Of a stretch of DNA of 64,000 nt, positions 10,440 through 21,596 are shown one piece after another; position 1 is the stretch's first letter, and each line of letters opens with the position of its first letter. The notes under the pieces are model-generated. The model had not been told where the DNA came from. It saw only the letters and a program-made list of their open reading frames with translations, and searched no databases. Where the stretch lies: NCBI GenBank assembly GCA_032622095.1, contig CP136062.1:51595349-51659348 (forward strand), written 5' to 3'. The DNA comes from Siphonodentalium dalli. Lineage: Eukaryota; Mollusca; Scaphopoda; Gadilida; Siphonodentaliidae. A program made the translations under genes and the position numbers.

Positions 10440-10916
10440 TACTTCATAGTTTATGTGGGTTTATGTGAGTATGAAAAGACAGTTTGATTTTCTACACTTT
10501 AATCAAATCAATGAATTTGATGACCTGGTTTTCGTATATGTCTGCTTTATTTTAGGTTTTTTAGGTTTTTTAAATCATTCCAAAGTACAAAACTCGCACA
10601 TTATGTCATTTTATGTGCTGTTTTAACCAAAGAATACAGTTAGAATTAAGATTTTATATATAAGAGTATGAAAGCACTATTTCCAGTCCGGAATATTGAC
10701 TGCCATTAGTTCCCATTGCTTACCATTGTCGGTTCGAGATAGAACATTATAGCACTGAAATTTATGCGATCACATGTTACAAATTAATCAATTCATTGGT
10801 CCAAAGTGATGTTAGAACAATACAGTGCTGTAAACTAATTCGACAATGCTTTTATTTTAAATCTCGGGTTTCACGGTTGAGGGGATCATCATATGATGTT
10901 GATGTTCAAAAGATGA
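10440..10916. other. Unique spacer before the 40-bp array
   Basis: Lacks about 260 bases that copy 2 carries after ATCAATGAAT (30661-30930 and 35762-36030). Nothing gene-like is visible. Confidence 0.6.
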
Positions 10917-11888
10917 GACAGTATAATTACCAAACTGGCATGAAGACAGGACATTAGACAGTATAATTACCAAACTGGCATGAAGAGAGGACATTAGACA
11001 GTATAATTACCAAACTGGCATGAAGACAGGACATTAGACAGTATAATTACCAAACTGGCATGAAGACAGGACATTAGACAGTATAATTACCAAACTGGCA
11101 TGAAGACAGGACATTAGACAGTATAATTACCAAACTGGAATGAAGACAGGACATTAGACAGTATAATTACCAAACTGGCATGAAGACAGGACATTAGACA
11201 GTATAATTACCAAACTGGCATGAAGACAGGACATTAGACAGTATAATTACCAAACTGGCATGAAGAGAGGACATTAGACAGTATAATTACCAAACTGGCA
11301 TGAAGACAGGACATTAGACAGTATAATTACCAAACTGGCATGAAGACAGGACATTAGACAGTATAATTACCAAACTGGCATGAAGACAGGACATTAGACA
11401 GTATAATTACCAAACTGGAATGAAGACAGGACATTAGACAGTATAATTACCAAACTGGCATGAAGACAGGACATTAGACAGTATAATTACCAAACTGGCA
11501 TGAAGACAGGACATTAGACAGTATAATTACCAAACTGGCATGAAGACAGGACATTAGACAGTATAATTACCAAACTGGCATGAAGACAGGACATTAGATG
11601 AGACAGTATAATTACCAAACTGGAATGAAGACAGGACATTAGACAGTATAAATACCAAACTGGCATGAAGACAGGACATTAGACAGTATAATTACCAAAC
11701 TGGCATGAAGACAGGACATTAGATGAGACAGTATAATTACCAAACTGGCATGAAGACAGGACATTAGACAGTATAATTACCAAACTGGAATGAAGACAGG
11801 ACATTAGACAGTATAAATACCAAACTGGCATGAAGACAGGACATTAGACAGTATAATTACCAAACTGGCATGAAGAGAGGACATTAGA
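10917..11888 (+). repeat. 40-bp minisatellite, about 24 units
   Basis: The unit is AGACAGTATAATTACCAAAC followed by TGGCATGAAGACAGGACATT. Variants are TGGAATG, AGAGAGG and TATAAATACC; an extra GATG occurs at about 11597 and 11722. The counterparts hold about 9 units (31440-31804) and 4 units (36417-36580). There are no spacers, so it is not CRISPR-like. Confidence 0.96.
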
Positions 11889-12160
11889 TTGATTGAAATC
11901 GAAGAACAGAGGAAACTTGATCTACTGAAATAAAAAAAAGTTAAAACTTCTCTGTATATATATATATATTATTGCCACAATCTCCACAGGAAACCAATTG
12001 TTCCCTCCGATTACGGAATGGATTCTCTCCCATTCAGTTCTCAAAGTACACAATGGAATTCTTCATTCTACAAGCAAACGACAGGCAGATAAACTCCTTT
12101 AGATTCAGTTGTGGAAATGTTCAGTTAATAAATTTCAAAATAGGAAGTTTGTTTAAGTTA

Positions 12161-12424
12161 TTAACCCTTTCTTTACTAAATGGACTCTTCCAGTCAGTTA
12201 TAAAAGTATACATTGGAATAGTCTATATTCATTTGGAGGGATGTTCATGATAAATCAGCAGACGACAGTGGAACGAAAAGATTCAGAAGAATTCATATTC
12301 ATTGGTAGAAAATTTTCAGATAATAAGTTCAACAAACAACACTATTGTCATTTGTTGAACTTATTATTTGAACAATGCCTAAGGAAACCACTCGTCAATG
12401 AGTATTTAGTGAAAAAAGGGTTAA
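12161..12424. mobile_element. piggyBac-like MITE (family 3b)
   Basis: TTAACCCTTTCTTTACTAAAT at the left and ATTTAGTGAAAAAAGGGTTAA at the right, 264 bp in all. The TTAA duplication and CCC/GGG ends fit piggyBac. The interior has a hairpin AATAAGTTCAACAAA...TTTGTTGAACTTATT. The open frames that cross it (11972-12250, 12241-12444) are repeated in all three block copies and are probably chance. Confidence 0.83.
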
Positions 12425-12712
12425 CTGAACATTTCTACAAATGAATCAATGGGAATTAAATTAACACAAATTAGCCTGTATTCAGTTATCAAATTTAACG
12501 GCTTACCCTGAAATCTGGTATAGAAAGAGATATTCATATAATATATTGAATTATGATCCTCAAGTCAGTTATCAACATAAAAACATCTAACAATATCTTA
12601 CGTCAATATGAGTGCGTTGGCGACTCTTCGTGTTGTACCCGACATGCGAAATTAAATTTGCATTGATCACACTTCAAATTAAAATCAATTCATGAGATAT
12701 GTTACATAATTA

Positions 12713-12925
12713 CAGTGATGCCCTATATAATCGACTCCTTAACCACAGCATAATTATGGGTAATTTCTCAGGATTTAGTCGGAAATATGGCTCGTTGCCA
12801 TTCATCGGAAAGCTCTCACTGACAGCTTTCCAATGAATGGCAACGAGCCATATTTCCGACTAAATCCTGAAAAATTACCCATAATTCTGCTGTGGTTAAG
12901 GAGACAATTATTTAGGGCATTACTG
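12713..12925. mobile_element. Family 1 hairpin MITE, copy 5
   Basis: Full hairpin beginning CAGTGATGCCCTATATAATC and ending GGGCATTACTG, TA-flanked. Both arms carry the GGCTCGTTGCC variant, which implies arm-to-arm homogenisation or a recent source with that variant. Confidence 0.88.
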
Positions 12926-13019
12926 TATGTCCGTGTTTATGGAGAATGCACTTATCTGACCTTCTGATGGTGATAATAAATATCCCATAAATCTATCTCT
13001 GACAGGAACATGGCAAAAT

Positions 13020-13560
13020 GGGTTGGGGGGGGGGCAGACTTTTGCATAGATAGGTTGATAGATTGTTTTCATTGCTTGATTTTCTAGCCAGTAGTTTGTG
13101 AAGAGTTTGTTGTTTATAGACCAACAGTAGCATATTTTTGATAAAATTTCACCAGTTGCTTTTTAGAAATGAAAAATCGGATTCTGGGAACATCCAATAA
13201 ATCAAACTTTGCTCCTATGTTAACGCACAATGACGGACGCAAAATTCATCGGATGTATTTTCAAACTATGTCTTCACAGAAAATTCATCAGACAGGGCCC
13301 AAATCGTCAAATTATAAGTCGACAAGACTATAACTCAGACAAAATGGACAGACCGAATCCAAATTCGAACTTGACATGTATTTTCATGTGGGCAATCCAC
13401 ATACAAAATTTGAAAACAATCAGATAACTAAAACTAAAGTTGCAATCTGGAAACCACCTGGGACAGACTGACGGACACCCTGGCGCATGGACGGACACCG
13501 CTGATTTGTATAGTCCCCCCCCCCCATTTTTTTTCGGGATATAAATGGCAGAATAGTTCA
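13020..13560 (+). repeat. Dispersed GGACGG/poly-C repeat (molluscan style)
   Basis: Contains a G10 tract at about 13025-13034, the track AAATTATAAGTCGACAAGACTATAACTC, GGACAGACTGACGGACACC, an 11-base C tract at 13515-13525 and TCGGGATATAAATGGC. The order (aqueous-sounding text aside: flank, GAC-rich run, C tract, short G tract, TATAA) is the one I know from dispersed repeats of bivalves and gastropods. Identification is by memory of style only. Confidence 0.55.
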
Positions 13561-13712
13561 TTGGAGTGAAGAGAAGGAATACATTGTTGCTGCATATATG
13601 GACTTTAACTCTCTTAACATTTTCACTGCTAAATAATGTCATTATACATCGGGTGCTGGACCATGGCATTGAAAGTGGAGACTTCTTCTGCAATTTATTA
13701 TCTCATGTCTGC

Positions 13713-13792
13713 TTATTTCTCCTGAAATCCCCTGCAGGAACAACAGATCATTCTAATGTATACTTTTATAAATTTAGTGTAGAAAGGGTTAA
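13713..13792. mobile_element. piggyBac-like MITE (family 3b), right-end fragment
   Basis: TTCTAATGTATACTTTTATA...TTTAGTGTAGAAAGGGTTAA resembles the inverted left end of the 12161 element (ATAAAAGTATACATTGGAA). Confidence 0.65.
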
Positions 13793-14079
13793 CGTCTTAA
13801 TAACTTAATATCAAATTACATCGTGATCGTTTGCAGTGCATGTCGGGCAGACTTTGATCCTGCTAAATTACTATGATGTTTGTGCAATAAAAGCTATACC
13901 ATTATTTTTCTCAAATTCATTTTCATGGTGTTTATAGAATTAGAGTATGAAAGAAAATGTCAATTATCTGCAGGGGGCATTTTGAGTACATATAGATGTC
14001 GAAAATGATTTATACAAAAGGCCGTTGGCCACCCCCCTCCCCCTGAAAATGGAAGCTTTTTTCAGAACTTTAGCTTTTT

Positions 14080-14470
14080 TCAAAATGACAAATCTTCATG
14101 TGAACAATCAACATTCAAAACCTGAGACAAATAAATCTGACTATAAACAAAGTTATCAACTGGACAGAAAAAATAAGGATTTCTAAGTCAAAAAGGGGCA
14201 TAATACTGTAAACAAAATTTGATTGGACTCACATTTGAACTTGACCTGCATTTCTATGTGAGTAGTCCACATAACAAATTTGGAAACAATTGGATAACAA
14301 ATTTAACTTGAGTGGGACTTTCTAATATGAAGTATATTATGCAAAATTTCATCAAAGTCAAATATTATCATCCGGACAGCACATTTATCAGAAGGACAGT
14401 CCGATGGATGCCCAGACAGATGGACACCGATAATTTCTACAATCCCCTTTTTTCAGGGGCTAAAATTACT
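14080..14470 (+). repeat. Second copy of the GGACGG-type dispersed repeat
   Basis: AACTTGACCTGCATTTCTATG, GGACAGTCCGATGGATGCCC, AGACAGATGGACACCG, then ATCCCCTTTTTTCAGGGGC where other copies have the C tract and G hairpin. The frame 14312-14611 lies in it and is not a gene. Confidence 0.6.
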
Positions 14471-14675
14471 AACAAATTATTGCAAAATGACCTCCTTTAT
14501 GACTTTTTCGATCCTTTTGCAAATAAAATTTGCAAACGACCGTTATTACCTTACTCGTATTTAAATCCGCGCAGTACTGTTTTTCGCTCAGTTTTGAATT
14601 CACTCACTTAGAATTCGAACACCTTGCTGCACAAATTCAAAACTGACAAATATATTTTCATAAAATCCTTGGATT
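14455..14675. repeat. 220-bp dispersed repeat X, copy 1
   Basis: From CAGGGGCTAAAATTAC to ATAAAATCCTTGG, including TTAAATCCGCGCAGTACTG. Near-identical copies are at 18668-18888 and 39396-39613. Copy 1 and the 39.4-kb copy are block counterparts. The 18.7-kb copy sits in a different context. Confidence 0.88.
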
Positions 14676-14689
14676 TGATGACAGTTTCA

Positions 14690-15490
14690 GATCTTAATCG
14701 TTAATGAAGATCGTGTGCACATTAAACACCGTCACGGTGGCTTTACATCGTGTATAATTTAACATAACTGCATCACCAATGTGTTGTGAATATGGGTGTT
14801 TATAAACTCCAAATAATGATTCTGATATTGAAATAGTTATAAACATAATGAAATGAGCTCGGAAGAAGTAAAACAACAACCGCGTATAGAAAACTTACAC
14901 CAGAAAAAAAATCAAAATTGACTGTGTGGTGTGTTGACATAACTAACTCAGACTGTTTGGTAACGCTGTATAGTGCCAATATTGTGAATGGGGGGCATGC
15001 ATTCGTGCGTCTTCAGGCTGCAATATGTGTATTTCTTATAAGTATTTCAACATGAATGATGTTACCATGCAGTGTCGCTATATAATTATGTCATACATAT
15101 CAGTAATGGTTTAGATGTTGGTTGCCCGCATGTAAATTATAGTCATACAAGCCTAATATTCGGTCCAACCTTCCGTAATGTATATACATGTACGTAACTC
15201 ATCAACATATAGCCTTCTTGTTCCCGGTGGTTTGGTATAAACTTAGGAGTCGTACTATTTTTTGCTTTGTTTTAAATTCGCGCACCGACTGCTGCGCGAA
15301 AAATTGTACTGCGCGAATTTAAATGAGAGTAAGGTACAATTAAAGAAAAATAACTATTTTTTCTTAATAACATCACTTTCTTGCACCAACAGCAATTTAA
15401 CCCGGATTGTTTATAATGCAAGCAAGAAGATATGAGCTTTGTTTTACAGCAGCATAGAGTGTAAATGCTAGTTTCATCTACCAACAACTA
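14690..15490. other. Unique sequence of the block, no gene recognised
   Basis: Contains a small hairpin AAATTCGCGCACCGACTGC/GCGCGAATTT near 15275-15322 and no persuasive frame. Confidence 0.5.
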
Positions 15491-15702
15491 CAGTAATGCC
15501 CTAAATAATTGACTCCTTAACCACAGCAGAATTATGGGTAATTTTTCAGGATTCAGTCAGAAATATGGCTTATTGTCATTCATCGGAAAGCTCTCACCAA
15601 GAGCTTTCTGATGAATGGCAACAAGCATATTTCCGACTAAATCCTGAAAAATTATCCATAATTCTGCTGTGGTTAATGAGATGATTATTTAGGCCATTAC
15701 TG
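15491..15702. mobile_element. Family 1 hairpin MITE, copy 6
   Basis: Full hairpin; the left arm has TTATTGTCATTC and the right arm GGCCATTACTG. About 70 bases downstream the flank repeats (TACAGCAGCATAGAGTGTA...CTACCAACAACTA), so the insertion sits within a short direct repeat. Confidence 0.87.
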
Positions 15703-15948
15703 TATACCTAGTTTACATTGTTTTACAGCAGCATAGAGTGTAGACGCTAGTTTTGTCTACCAACAACTATACTTAGTTTAAATTCGTTAAACTTCATTTA
15801 TTTGGTCTATGTCAGCACACAGTTTCATTTGTCAGGCACACATTTATTTACATCTGACATTCTCTGAGGCACCAAATTCTGAATTAAATTCAAATTTGAT
15901 GCTTATTTTCCAGAAACCAGTAAATCATACTTTTTATTACAGCAAGTA

Positions 15949-16084
15949 CAGTAATGCCCTAAATAATCGACTCCTTAACCACAGCAGAATTATGGGTAAT
16001 TTGGGAGATTTCCGATGAATGGCAACAAGCCATATTTCCGACTAAATCCTGAAAAAAATTAGGGAGTCGATTTAGGGCATTACT
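15949..16084. mobile_element. Family 1 MITE, internally deleted (copy 7)
   Basis: CAGTAATGCCCTAAATAATC at the left. The centre (hairpin-tip half of the left arm) is lost after GGGTAATTTGGGAG, and the right arm has a second gap (AAAAAAATTAGGGAGTCG). Confidence 0.85.
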
Positions 16085-16455
16085 TTAACACTCTCTTCCT
16101 TCATATTTATACAATCATGTTTCTCAGTATATTTACACTCACGCATGCATCCGTTGCTGTGGAACATAGATGCCGGATGTTCGTTGGTCGAAATTACGTC
16201 ACATGACATCACACTGTGACCCCTACTTTATTCCATTTGTGTGTAGAAGCAACATGCAACGAGCTATGAAAATAACGTTGGAAATTGGCTCTTATTGCTC
16301 TTTTAATCTGCAATTTGACTCGATTGAGTCTAAATATAAGTACTGGATGTTTATTTTGTTGCGTTCCATAGAGTATGGATGCCAGTTGTTCATAAATATT
16401 TCAGACCAACTTGCATCCATACTCTATGGAACGCAAGCAAATCAACGTCCATTTC
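16085..16455. other. Unique stretch with a 27-bp inverted repeat
   Basis: TTGCGTTCCATAGAGTATGG near 16359 and its complement CCATACTCTATGGAACGCAA near 16415 form a hairpin with a ~35-base loop. A 108-codon frame (16170-16496) crosses it; I do not recognise a protein. Confidence 0.65.
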
Positions 16456-16685
16456 TTAACCCTTTCATGACGGGAGCTGCGCTGGTGCAGCATTAAAGAT
16501 CCTGTGCCAGTGCATCTTCTTATATACATGTATGCGAGTCTCCCAAAGGAAGCTTCGAATATATACGGGAATGCACTGGCTTACAAGGTCAAGGCAAATA
16601 TTGTTAGGCCAATTGCATTCTCTTATATATATGCGAGGCTCCCTATGGGTTTTCTAAAAATTTCAGGAAGCTCTGTGTTATAACG
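16456..16685. mobile_element. piggyBac-like MITE (family 3a), right end lost
   Basis: TTAACCCTTTCATGACGGGA at the left; internal TGTGCCAGTGCAT...TATATATGCGAGGC modules; stops after TTCAGGAAGCTCTG without the terminal AAAGGGTTAA. Confidence 0.8.
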
Positions 16686-16960
16686 CAACATGCACAAAGC
16701 ACCCATGTGAATGGTATAATGCAGACTGCGGATCGTGTCATCACAACAGACCTACGCTACAGACCAACGCAACAGATTCGGCTGAATGCTCAGTTATGAT
16801 GGCTTCATAATCTATGCAAATTACCCAAGATTCATCAGCTCCCTGGCGTACTTGCGTATTGCGATCATTTTTAACTAACGAAAAGTCAGTCACCGGATTA
16901 CATGGTTAGGAAATTTTGGTTAGAACAAGAATAATTAGTTAAAGCATTTGATGCACTATA

Positions 16961-17104
16961 CAGTAATGCCCTAAATAATCGACTCCTTAAACACAGCAGA
17001 ATTATGGGTAACTTTTCAGGATTTAGCCATATTTCCGACTAAATCCTGAAAAGTTACCCATAATTCTGTAGTGTTTAAAGAGTCGATTATTTAGGGCATT
17101 ATTG
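16961..17104. mobile_element. Family 1 MITE, short hairpin (copy 8)
   Basis: A 144-bp form in which both arms stop at GGATTTAGCCATATTTCCGA, so about 35 bases per arm around the tip are missing. The right end is CATTATTGC (mutated). Confidence 0.86.
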
Positions 17105-17189
17105 CAGCACAATTTTGTGAAACATTAAACAAGTACACATTAAGAGTGGAACATGTCAATGATATCCAATGAGGAATGATGAAGAGATA

Positions 17190-17640
17190 GGAAATAGTGG
17201 GTCTGACATTTGCAGAATGAGGTCCCCAGAATGAGGTCCACAGAGGGTGAATTTAGTGATGCTACCCCACAAAGCCGGCTAACATCACCAAATTCACATT
17301 CTGGAGACATCATTCTGCTTAGGCCTCATCTTCTGGGAAGTATCTATAGTCTCAAATTAACATTGTTTTATTTACTATTTACATCTGTTCAGTTTCTATA
17401 TTCTCTAATTTGCAGAAGATAAAATGCATAATCGAGGTGACTAATGGGCGAACATCACCAACTTCAACTGGGGAACTAAAAAATCTGATCCTATGTCTCC
17501 CATAGCAGTTGAGGCCTAAGCAAAATGAGGTTCCAAGAGGGTGAATTTGCTGATACTAGCCTGTCGTGGGACAGCATCATTAAATTCACCCTGTAGGGAT
17601 CTCATTCTCTGCAAATATCAGACAAACTATTTCCAGTCTT
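17190..17640. mobile_element. hAT-like MITE (family 2), subfamily ending GAAATAGTG
   Basis: Both terminal foldback modules and the internal segment (TTCTGGGAAGTATCTATAG) are present. The ends read GGAAATAGTG and AACTATTTCC, a variant of CAAGCC ends. A 25-base tandem duplication AATGAGGTCC occurs near its left end. Confidence 0.78.
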
Positions 17641-17795
17641 AAGTGTCGATTGCATGATGTAATTATAGTGTCGATTTCATGATGTAATTCTAGGGTGTCG
17701 ATTACATGATGTAATTATATAGTGTCGATTGCATGCTGTAATTCTATGGTGGCGAATGCATGCTGTAATTCTATGGTGTCCAATGCATGATGCAC
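17641..17795 (+). repeat. About 26-bp tandem repeat, six units
   Basis: GTGTCGATTGCATGATGTAA with drifted variants (TTTCATG, GGCGAATGCATGC, GTCCAATGCATG). The counterpart is at 42557-42712. Confidence 0.85.
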
Positions 17796-18124
17796 TTCCA
17801 GACCTTGATTACACATTAGTCTGACACATGAATTATATGTGACCACAGTGACATCTAGTGACGACATATGAAATGATACATAACATGTTTTAAAAACATC
17901 AACATATAACTAATAAACCCTATAATCTTGGTTAAAATATTTAAAGTGTATATAGCAAGAAAGACGTGATCCCAGGAATATACGGAATTCTTTGGAAGTC
18001 ATCATATCCCAATCGGTTTTCATAGGCGACCATCATTAAGGGAATATGTTTGCCTTGTTTCGTCGATCCCTAAAATCTCGAGACTTTTATTTGGGTATCC
18101 AGGATCTCCAAAGCTTACATGTTA
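17796..18124. other. Unique spacer
   Basis: I see no gene or repeat here except its counterpart at 42713-43040. Confidence 0.5.
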
Positions 18125-18338
18125 CAGTAATGCCCTAAATAATCGACTCCTTAACCACAGCAGAAATATGGTTAACTTTTCAGGATTTAGTCGGAAATAT
18201 GGCTTGTTGCCATTTGTTGGAAAAGCTCTCACTAAGAGCTTTCCGATGAATGGCAACATGCCATATTTCCGACTAAATCCTGAAACGTTACCCATAATTC
18301 TATTTTGGTTAAGGAGTCAATTATTTAGGGCATTACTG
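18125..18338. mobile_element. Family 1 hairpin MITE, copy 9
   Basis: Full hairpin with one-arm changes (GTTGGAAAAGC; TTCTATTTTGG). The open frame 18168-18401 reads through it. Confidence 0.87.
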
Positions 18339-18413
18339 TATGTATGTTATACTTTGTGGATAATAACCTGCAAATTTTATTTACATAAGCTTGCGACTTG
18401 AATTAAATGCAGG

Positions 18414-18665
18414 AATAAGCACAGGCTCCCGGGGAAAATTACTAAAATACCAATATAGACTATACCAGTGACAAGGTTCAAATGATCGATTTGGGCTAAA
18501 ACCACACCAACTATCAAAACCCTAATAAATTCTAGAAATTAATAATTGCAGCCAAAATATCCTCACATGGCAATAAAATTCCCTTTCGTTTGACATATAA
18601 CTTGGCGAAATTGAACAAAGCGAAGTTGAAATATTGTATCGGAAACTACCGAAATCTACCAAAGA
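18414..18665. mobile_element. Left terminal repeat of long-TIR element 2, truncated copy
   Basis: Same sequence as 43337-43588, with the preceding GGAATAAGC. At AAGAAATCA it switches to repeat X (AGGGGCTAAAAT). The rest of the element is missing here, so copy 1 of the block lost it or was joined elsewhere by recombination. Confidence 0.85.
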
Positions 18666-18667
18666 AA

Positions 18668-18888
18668 TCAGGGGCTAAAATTACTAACAAATTATTGCAA
18701 AATGACCTCCTTTATGACTTTTTCGATCCTTTTGCAAATAAAATTTGCAAAAGACCGTTATTACCTTACTCGTATTTAAATTCGCGCAGTACTGTTTTTC
18801 GCTCAGTTTTGAATTCACTCACTTATAATTCGCACACCTTGCTGCACAAATTCAAAACTGACAAATATATTTTCATAAAATCCTTGGT
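18668..18888. repeat. 220-bp dispersed repeat X, copy 2
   Basis: Near-identical to 14455-14675, ending at the same CCTTGG. The minisatellite begins directly after it. Confidence 0.88.
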
Positions 18889-21224
18889 ACTTTTTGGTAC
18901 AGTGTGCGCTAAAAGTGGACGTGGCACTTTTTGGTACACTTTTTGGTACAGTGTGCGCTAAAAGTGGGCGTGGCACTTGTTGGTACACTTTTTGGTACAT
19001 TGTGCGCTAAAAGTGGGAGTTGCACTTTTTGGTACACTTTTTGGTACAGTGTGCGCTAAAAGTGGGCGTGGCACTTTTTGGTACACTTTTTGGTACACTT
19101 TTTTGTACATTGTGCGCTAAGAGTGGGCGTGGCACTTTTTGGTACAGTGTGCGCTAAAAGTGGGAGTTGCACTTTTTGGTACACTTTTTTGTAGTGTGCG
19201 CTAAAAGTGGGCGTGGCACTGTTTGGTACACTTTTTGGTACAATGTGCGCTAAAAGTGGGAGTTGCACTTTATGGTACACTTTTGGTAGTGTGCGCTAAA
19301 AGCGGGCGTGGCACTTTTTGGTACACTTTTTGGTACAGTGTGCCCTAAAAGTGGGCGTGGCACTGTTTGGTACATTTTTTGGTACAATGTGCGCTAAAAG
19401 TGGAGTTGCACTTTTTGGTACAGTCTGCGCTAAAAGTGGGCGTGGCACTTTTTGGTACACTTTTTGGTACAGTGTGCGCTAAAAGTGGGAGTTGCACTTT
19501 TTGGTACACTTTTTGGTACAGTGTGCGCTAAAAGTGGGCGTGGCACTTTTTGGTACACTTTTTGTTACACTTTTTTGTACAGTGTGCGCTAAGAGTGGGC
19601 GTGGCACTTTTGATACACTTTTTGGTACAGTGTGCGCTAAAAGTGGGAGTTGCACTTTTTGGTACACTTTTTGGTAGTGTGCGCTAAAAGTGGGCGTGGC
19701 ACGTTTTGGTACAGTGTGTGCTAAAAGTGGGCGTGGCACTGTTTGGTAAATTTTTTGGTACACTTTTTGGTACAATGTGCGCTAAAAGTGGGAGTTGCAC
19801 TTTTTGGTACACTTTTTGGTACAGTGTGCGCTAAAAGTGGGCGTGGAACTTTTTGGTACACTTTTTGTTACACTTTTTTGTACAGTGTGCGCTAAGAGTG
19901 GGCGTGGCACTTTTTGGTACACTTTTTGGTACAGTGTGCGCTAAAAGTGGGAGTTGCACTTTTTGGTACACTTTTTGGTAGTGTGCGCTAAAAGTGGGCG
20001 TGGCACTGTTTGGTACAGTGTGTGCTAAAAGTGGGCGTGGCACTGTTTGGTACATTTTTTGGTACAGTGTGCGCTAGAAGTGGGCGTGGCACTGTTTGGT
20101 ACACTTTTTGGTACAATGTGCGCTAAAAGTGGGAGTCGCACTGTTTGGTACATTTTTTGGTACACTTTTTGGTACAATGTGCGCTAAAAGTGGGCGTTGC
20201 ACTTTTTGGTACACTTTTTGGTACAGGGTGCGCTAAAAGTGGGCGTGGCACTTTTTTGTACACTTTTTTGTACATTGTGCGCTAAGAGTGGGCGTGGCAC
20301 TTTTTGGTACAGTGTGCGCTAAAAGTGGGAGTTGCACTTTTTGGTACACTTTTTGGTAGTGTGCGCTAAAAGTGGGCGTGGCACGTTTTGGTACAGTGTG
20401 TGCTAAAAGTGGGCGTGGCACTGTTTGGTACATTTTTTGGTACACTTTTTGGTACAATGTGCGCTAAAAGTGGGCGTTGCACTTTTTGGTACACTTTTTG
20501 ATACAGTGTGCGCTAAAATTGGGCGTGGCACTTTTTGGTACACTTTTTTGTACATTGTGCGCTAAGAGTGGGCGTGGCACTTTTTGGTACAGTGTGCGCT
20601 AAAAGTGGGAGTTTACCTTTTTGGTACACTTTTTGGTAGTGTGCGCTAAAAGTGGGCGTGGCACTGTTTGGTACACTTTTTGGTACAATGTGCGCTAAAA
20701 GTGGGAGTTGCACTTTTTGGTACACTTTTTGGTAGTGTGCGCTAAAAGCGGGCGTGGCACTTTTTGGTACACTTTTTGGTACAGTGTGCGCTAAAAGTGG
20801 GCGTGTCACTTTTTGGTACACTTTTTGGTACAGTGTGCGCTGAAAGTGGGCGTGGCACTGTTTGGTACACATTTTGGTTCAATGTGCGCTAAAAGTGGAG
20901 TTGCACTTTTTGGTACAGTGTGCGCTAAAAGTGGGCGTGGCACTTTTTGGTACACTTTTTGGTACAGTGTGCGCTAAAAGTGGGAGTTGCACTTTTTGGT
21001 ACACTTTTTGGTAGTGTGCGCTAAAAGTGGGCGTGGCACGTTTTGGTACACTTTTTGGTACAGTGTGTGTTAAAAGTGGCGTGGCACTTATTGGTACACT
21101 TTTTGGTACAATGTGCGTTAAAAGAGGGCGTGGCACTTTTTGGTACATTGTGCGTTACAAGTGGGTGTGGCAGTTTTTGGTACAATGTGCGTTAAAAGTG
21201 GGCGTGGCACTTTTACGCACACAT
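18889..21224 (+). repeat. 37/49-bp minisatellite with a GGGCGTGGC core, forward part
   Basis: The basic unit is GTGTGCGCTAAAAGTGGGCG, TGGCACTTTTTGGTACA; an optional 12-base insert (CTTTTTGGTACA) makes the longer form. Two alternating cores are visible, GTGGGCGTGGC and GTGGGAGTTGC. The many 60-120-codon minus-strand frames made of VPKSATPTFSAH-like text are translations of the repeat. Copy identity is high and irregularly ordered, as expected for a variable-number array. Confidence 0.95.
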
Positions 21225-21596
21225 TTGAAGCAAACTGTACCAAAAAGTGTACCAAAAAATGTCCGCAAAAGTGCCACTCCCACTTTTAGCGCACAGTGTA
21301 CAAAGAAAGTGTACCCAAAAGTGCCACGCCCACTTTTAGCGCACACTGTACCAAAAAGTGCCACGCACGCTATTAACGCACACGGTACCAAAAAGTGTAC
21401 AAAAAATTGCCACGCCCATTTTTAACGAACTCTGTACTAAAATGTGTGCTAAAAAGTGCCACGCCCACTTTTAACGCACACTGTACCAAAGAGTGTACTA
21501 AAAAGTGCAACGCCCGCTTTTAACGCACTGTACCAAAAAATGCCATGCTCACTTATGACACACATTGTACCAAAAAGTGCCACACCCACTTATTTT
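21225..21596 (-). repeat. Same minisatellite, inverted part
   Basis: Units now read GTACCAAAAAGTGCCACGCC, CACTTTTAGCGCACAC: the reverse complement of the preceding array. The switch follows TTTACGCACACATTTGAAGC. The units are more diverged (TTAACG, GCTATTAACG) than in the forward part. Confidence 0.93.

Larger units (their letters stand above)
6340..18665. repeat. Large duplicated block, copy 1
   Basis: Matches 26692-43588 in the same orientation over nearly its whole length, including all flanks of the MITEs and the non-repetitive sequence between them. The offset is about 20.36 kb at the left end and about 24.9 kb at the right end, because copy 2 holds extra sequence in the middle. Differences are scattered substitutions and small indels. 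The left edge lies inside a hAT-like MITE. The right edge lies inside a long-TIR terminal repeat at 18665. Confidence 0.9.

Noticed and set aside
10917-11888. CRISPR-like array
   Set aside because: The 40-bp units are contiguous with no variable spacers, and the context is eukaryotic.
11972-12250. 92-codon frame conserved in three copies (also 31891-32169 and 36727-37005)
   Set aside because: The three copies are recent duplicates, so conservation carries no information. The frame overlaps a piggyBac-type MITE and has no known motif.
18815-21425. Many 60-130-codon frames with repeating VPKSATPTFSAH-like protein
   Set aside because: They follow the 37/49-bp minisatellite exactly, occur on both strands and end wherever the unit length shifts the frame.
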